Assembly (NCBI RefSeq): GCF_000524195.1
Contig: NW_020170381.1
Span: 2,994,401 to 3,058,400, forward strand
Direction of reading: 5' to 3'
DNA from: Echinococcus granulosus
Taxonomy: Eukaryota; Platyhelminthes; Cestoda; Cyclophyllidea; Taeniidae
Length of the DNA stretch: 64,000 nucleotides
Shown here: positions 61,085 to 64,000 of the stretch, one piece after another
Layout: each line of letters begins with the position of its first letter
Numbering within the stretch: the first letter of the stretch is position 1
Program-made: the position numbers and the translations under genes
Notes under the pieces: generated by a model
What the model saw: the letters and a program-made list of their open reading frames with translations, nothing else
What the model was told of the DNA's origin: nothing
Database searches by the model: none

Positions 61085-61222
61085 TTTAACTCGCAGTTTT
61101 GGCAAAGGGAACAATTAGGTGCTCCGCCATCGCATCTTTGAGGGGTGAGTTGGCTTCCGATTATATATTCCGCCTTAGTATTATGCCTTCTTTCGTCTTC
61201 AGGGAGGTCTCGGATAGCTACA
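61085..61222 (+). mobile_element. TRIM terminal repeat with internal deletion, plus sense
   Basis: Carries the TTCTTTCGTCTTCAGGGAGG block and ends CTACA at 61222, directly at the start of the candidate exon at 61224. The centre of the repeat (GGCC-rich part) is deleted. Confidence 0.65.
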
Positions 61223-61223
61223 G

Positions 61224-61339
61224 GGTACTTATGTTCCGATTTGTATAAGCCCTACTTTGTACTAGGTGGCAGTGATGGTCGCACTGCGCCACGTATTGCT
61301 ACAGGCAAATCTGGTCCATTGTCTCAAGATCTTTGCAAG
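61224..61339 (+). CDS. Candidate internal exon abutting a TRIM terminal repeat
   Basis: A 116-nt open stretch flanked by CAG and by AAG/GTAAAT, reading KPYFVLGGSDGRTAPRIA and ending QDLCK in phase 0. It looks coding but has no family match. The acceptor CAG is made from the last bases of a terminal repeat (ending CTACA at 61222) plus the next G, so the repeat would supply the splice acceptor. The frame after the next acceptors (61449, 61461) stops within a few codons, so it could be followed by a short last exon. Confidence 0.33.
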
Positions 61340-62817
61340 GTAAATTCATTTATTTTGTCCACCAGGTTTTGAAAGAAATTATTGGTCTTATCAGACGTTT
61401 TTATTCTTAAAGTAAATATCTTTGGATTTAAAAGATTTCAGCTAGTGTATTTTGTGCAGGAGGTGCGTTGACAATATAGAGGCGCCTACTTCGAGAAAAG
61501 TTACAATACCATCCGTCGTATTTATGTGTACTCTTTTATTGGCAGTGAGACTTCAGAACTCATGGCACCCGGTTCACCAAAATGTATTAAATTGCAGCCG
61601 CATATTCAGACCTTCAACTCTCTCCAATGAAAATTGGCCTACTTTTAGCATAAGCTTAGGCGATCACGGCGCCTTGCCCCCATCTCAGCCTATCGTCGCA
61701 GTGCTCCTACTGTTCGTGCATGACCAAAAAGCCGAATCCTAATGCACTTTTTGTACTTAAGGCAGGATTTTGGGATATGTTTGCTTCTTGCTTGAGGTTT
61801 GAGTATATTAAAATAAAACTTACAGTCCCTATCGTTTTCCTAATTAAGAGGTCATTGAAACAATAGCTGATTTGCGGTCTTGCTGTTTCTATAGCGACAT
61901 CGGCCCGTGTTTTATTTTCTTTGTGAAATGGGAAGCCACAATGCAATTGCTTATTATGATTTCTGTGTTATCAAAGAACAAAACATTGTGGGTGTTTTAC
62001 AAAAAAGTAGGTGAACTTTCACCGTTATTTACATTCCAAAAGTCTCAACAACATGGAAATTTTTAATGTACTTCATATAAATCAGGTGGCATCACTAATT
62101 TCCATCTTGCCTCAACAGAACCACACTCTAGGGATGGGGTCATTATTAACGCCAAACCTGCGTTGGGTGGTTGATTTGTGTGGTGTGAATAACCTATGTA
62201 AATGCATTGATACATTCGCTTTATTCTTCTCGTTAATTGTTGTTCATTTTGAGTCTAGATCAAGTAGTTTTTAAAGTGTAACGGCTTCACGTGGGTGGGA
62301 GGAGCGACTTAACTGCAAAACTGGGCTAAAGTGCTGCAAGCCGCAGCTCCTTTCCTAAGCACTGGATTACCGTCCATTCAAGGTAGGAATAGAGTCGCTG
62401 GTAATTATACGCCAAAGGACCTAGAAAAAGTGATGATGCTGAAGTTATTTTAGGCATTTGTCCACTATGGCACTGCGGAACTCTTAAATTAGAAGAATTA
62501 ATCAAGCCATGCTTGAAAGTTCAGATCAGCATCTTCTCCGCTATTTCAAAAGCACTTAGCGAATGGATTGTTTTAAAGTGAATTTTTACTCACAATATTT
62601 TTGCTATTCTGCTTTGCGTCTTCCAAGTTCTACCTAAATTCGTACAATTTTATGTGAACCTATTGATGTGGCTTATCTTTGGCGGTCTTCAAAAGATTCC
62701 TAGAACAATTTTTATTTGACGCCTAAATTCAAAAATAACATGGATTTTTCGAAAGGGTGAAATATGGGCTGACTTAGCTTTGTGTTTATCTACCTAACCA
62801 TGGCATTTGTAGCGCCC

Positions 62818-63003
62818 CTAGACTTCTCTGAAGACAAGAGAAGGTCTAATACTTTGTCAGAATATGTATTGTTGTCGTGCAGTAGGACTTGTGGCTACTG
62901 GCATGGGCTGGAGGCCCGGCTGCCTGGCGGAGCTACAAGGCGCAGCCCCTAATTGGCTCGTTACCAATACCGAGAGTTAGACCGACAATTAAAGCACTGC
63001 ACA
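62818..63003 (-). mobile_element. TRIM solo terminal repeat
   Basis: A well-preserved repeat starting TGTAGCGCCCC, with AATATGTATTGTTGTCGTGC, GGCTACTGGCATGGGCTGGA and GAGAGTTAGACCGACAATT; it ends CTGCA near 63001. Target duplication is not clear. Confidence 0.75.
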
Positions 63004-63477
63004 ACATCTTGCCAATTCGATGTTAGCAACTTTGTTTCCAAATGGCTAAGTTGAATCGTTTACGCTGCAGAAAGTGAATCTGTATGAAGCTGGAAACAAA
63101 TCAAACGTGATCTATGTCTATTTACGAAATTCAGTTCAGCAGGAACTGCACACGCATATAAAGTGAACTGAATAAAAAGTTTTATTTACTTCCAGTAACT
63201 CCCGCCATTACCTTTTTCATACTAAATCTGCAATTTTATGTCAGAGAATTACTCTTTTCTTGTGGGTCAAAATTCGGGATAAAAGCTTATTAGTTCGGAT
63301 TTAACACAAATATTGCGTGCTTGAAAGCGTATTGGGCAATTAGAGAAGTTTTCACATAGTAAGTCCACTTCTCCCTTTTTTTACCTTAAAATAGTGCAAG
63401 ACAATATTCTCTCAATATTCTCATTGAAAATGAAACCAGATTTGGGGGAAAGGGTTTCATCACGTACGTAAGTGGCC

Positions 63478-63638
63478 ACGGAGCCACAAGCCTTCGTACA
63501 CACACCCACGAAGTCATCCTGGCAGAATCCAAGCCCACGCATCCACACACGATCAGACTTGCTACGCTCCCTTTGGTGTCTAATCCCCTCTCCCCTCGTG
63601 TAACCATCATTCACCGGGAAATCTGCCCTCGCACAAGC
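63478..63638 (-). CDS. Candidate internal exon, unknown gene
   Basis: A minus-strand open stretch bounded by TTACTTTCAG upstream and a GTACGT donor downstream. It encodes about 53 residues with several Cys and Trp (DRVWMRGLGFCQDDF, GVCTKACGSVATY) and a charged RHQRERSKSDR segment. Splice signals on both sides and GC content above the surroundings support an exon of a gene whose other exons lie mostly outside the window. Two adjacent donors (after 63478 or 63474) are possible. Product unknown. Confidence 0.48.
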
Positions 63639-64000
63639 CTGAAAGTAAGATGAATTTGGTGCCAGGTACTATTCCGAGACCCCGAAGCAGTGTCTAGAAA
63701 TAGAAGTAGTCAGCTAGAATAACTAAGATTAAAGCATCCCATTCGGTTTCTAAGAAATCCGAAACTTGAGGAAAAGTACGCATTGTTCTAAAACAAATAA
63801 TGGCTGATAATACGACTTCCCCGCAGTTTTTTACAAGCTGTATGCACATTTCGGTGTTTCCATAGGCGTCATGTTCACTTGACCTTTAGCAGTCCATTGT
63901 GGTGTTTAAACATTCATGCCTTTGTCTGTTGGAGTGCTTTGTTAGTGTACACACAAAGATTAGATCGAAAAGCGTAATTAGCCCTACTCTACCTTAGGTG

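Overview
The window is nuclear DNA from an animal, most likely a parasitic flatworm (Neodermata, probably a tapeworm). Evidence: animal genes with GT-AG introns; several introns of only 31-45 bp (a 73-bp one also occurs, and 36 and 73 bp resemble reported tapeworm size peaks); AG acceptors a few bases upstream of several start codons, as expected for spliced-leader trans-splicing; and long AT-rich introns and spacers holding dispersed repeats. The species is not proven by the sequence.

Layout. 3.4-9.6 kb, minus: 5' part of an NCK SH3 adaptor gene; its third SH3 and SH2 are not in the window. 14.0-14.8 kb, plus: complete RPL10A. 15.1-17.3 kb, minus: a compact run TM2D1, a Gemin7-like Sm-fold protein and the scavenger decapping enzyme DCPS, separated by 6 bp and then overlapping as ATGA. 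18.1-22.1 kb, plus: complete ten-exon RBBP6-type E3 ligase (905 codons plus stop). 28.1-29.2 kb, plus: two-exon coiled-coil plus filamin-repeat protein. 30.2-39.3 kb, minus: complete eleven-exon GK5-type FGGY kinase (573 aa). 45.3-47.5 kb, minus: last two exons of an SLC43-family transporter. 48-64 kb: no confidently named gene, but a few orphan exon candidates.

From 8.6 kb on, the spacers and some introns carry about twenty copies of one element of roughly 1.1 kb. It has about 195-bp terminal direct repeats starting TG and ending CA, a TGG-type primer-binding site, a 15-base polypurine tract and no ORF. Two solo repeats are flanked by 4-bp target duplications. This fits a terminal-repeat retrotransposon in miniature (TRIM). 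No copy was recognised in the first 8.6 kb, inside GK5, or in the 14-17 kb gene cluster.

Exon models were assembled by hand from splice signals, reading phase and family similarity. RPL10A (217 aa, the animal length), RBBP6, GK5 and the filamin gene close in frame. The TM2D1 model also closes, but its first intron was chosen by homology. The gene most worth attention is the TM2D1-GEMIN7-DCPS cluster, which places a snRNP-assembly factor and a cap-metabolism enzyme on what looks like one transcript.
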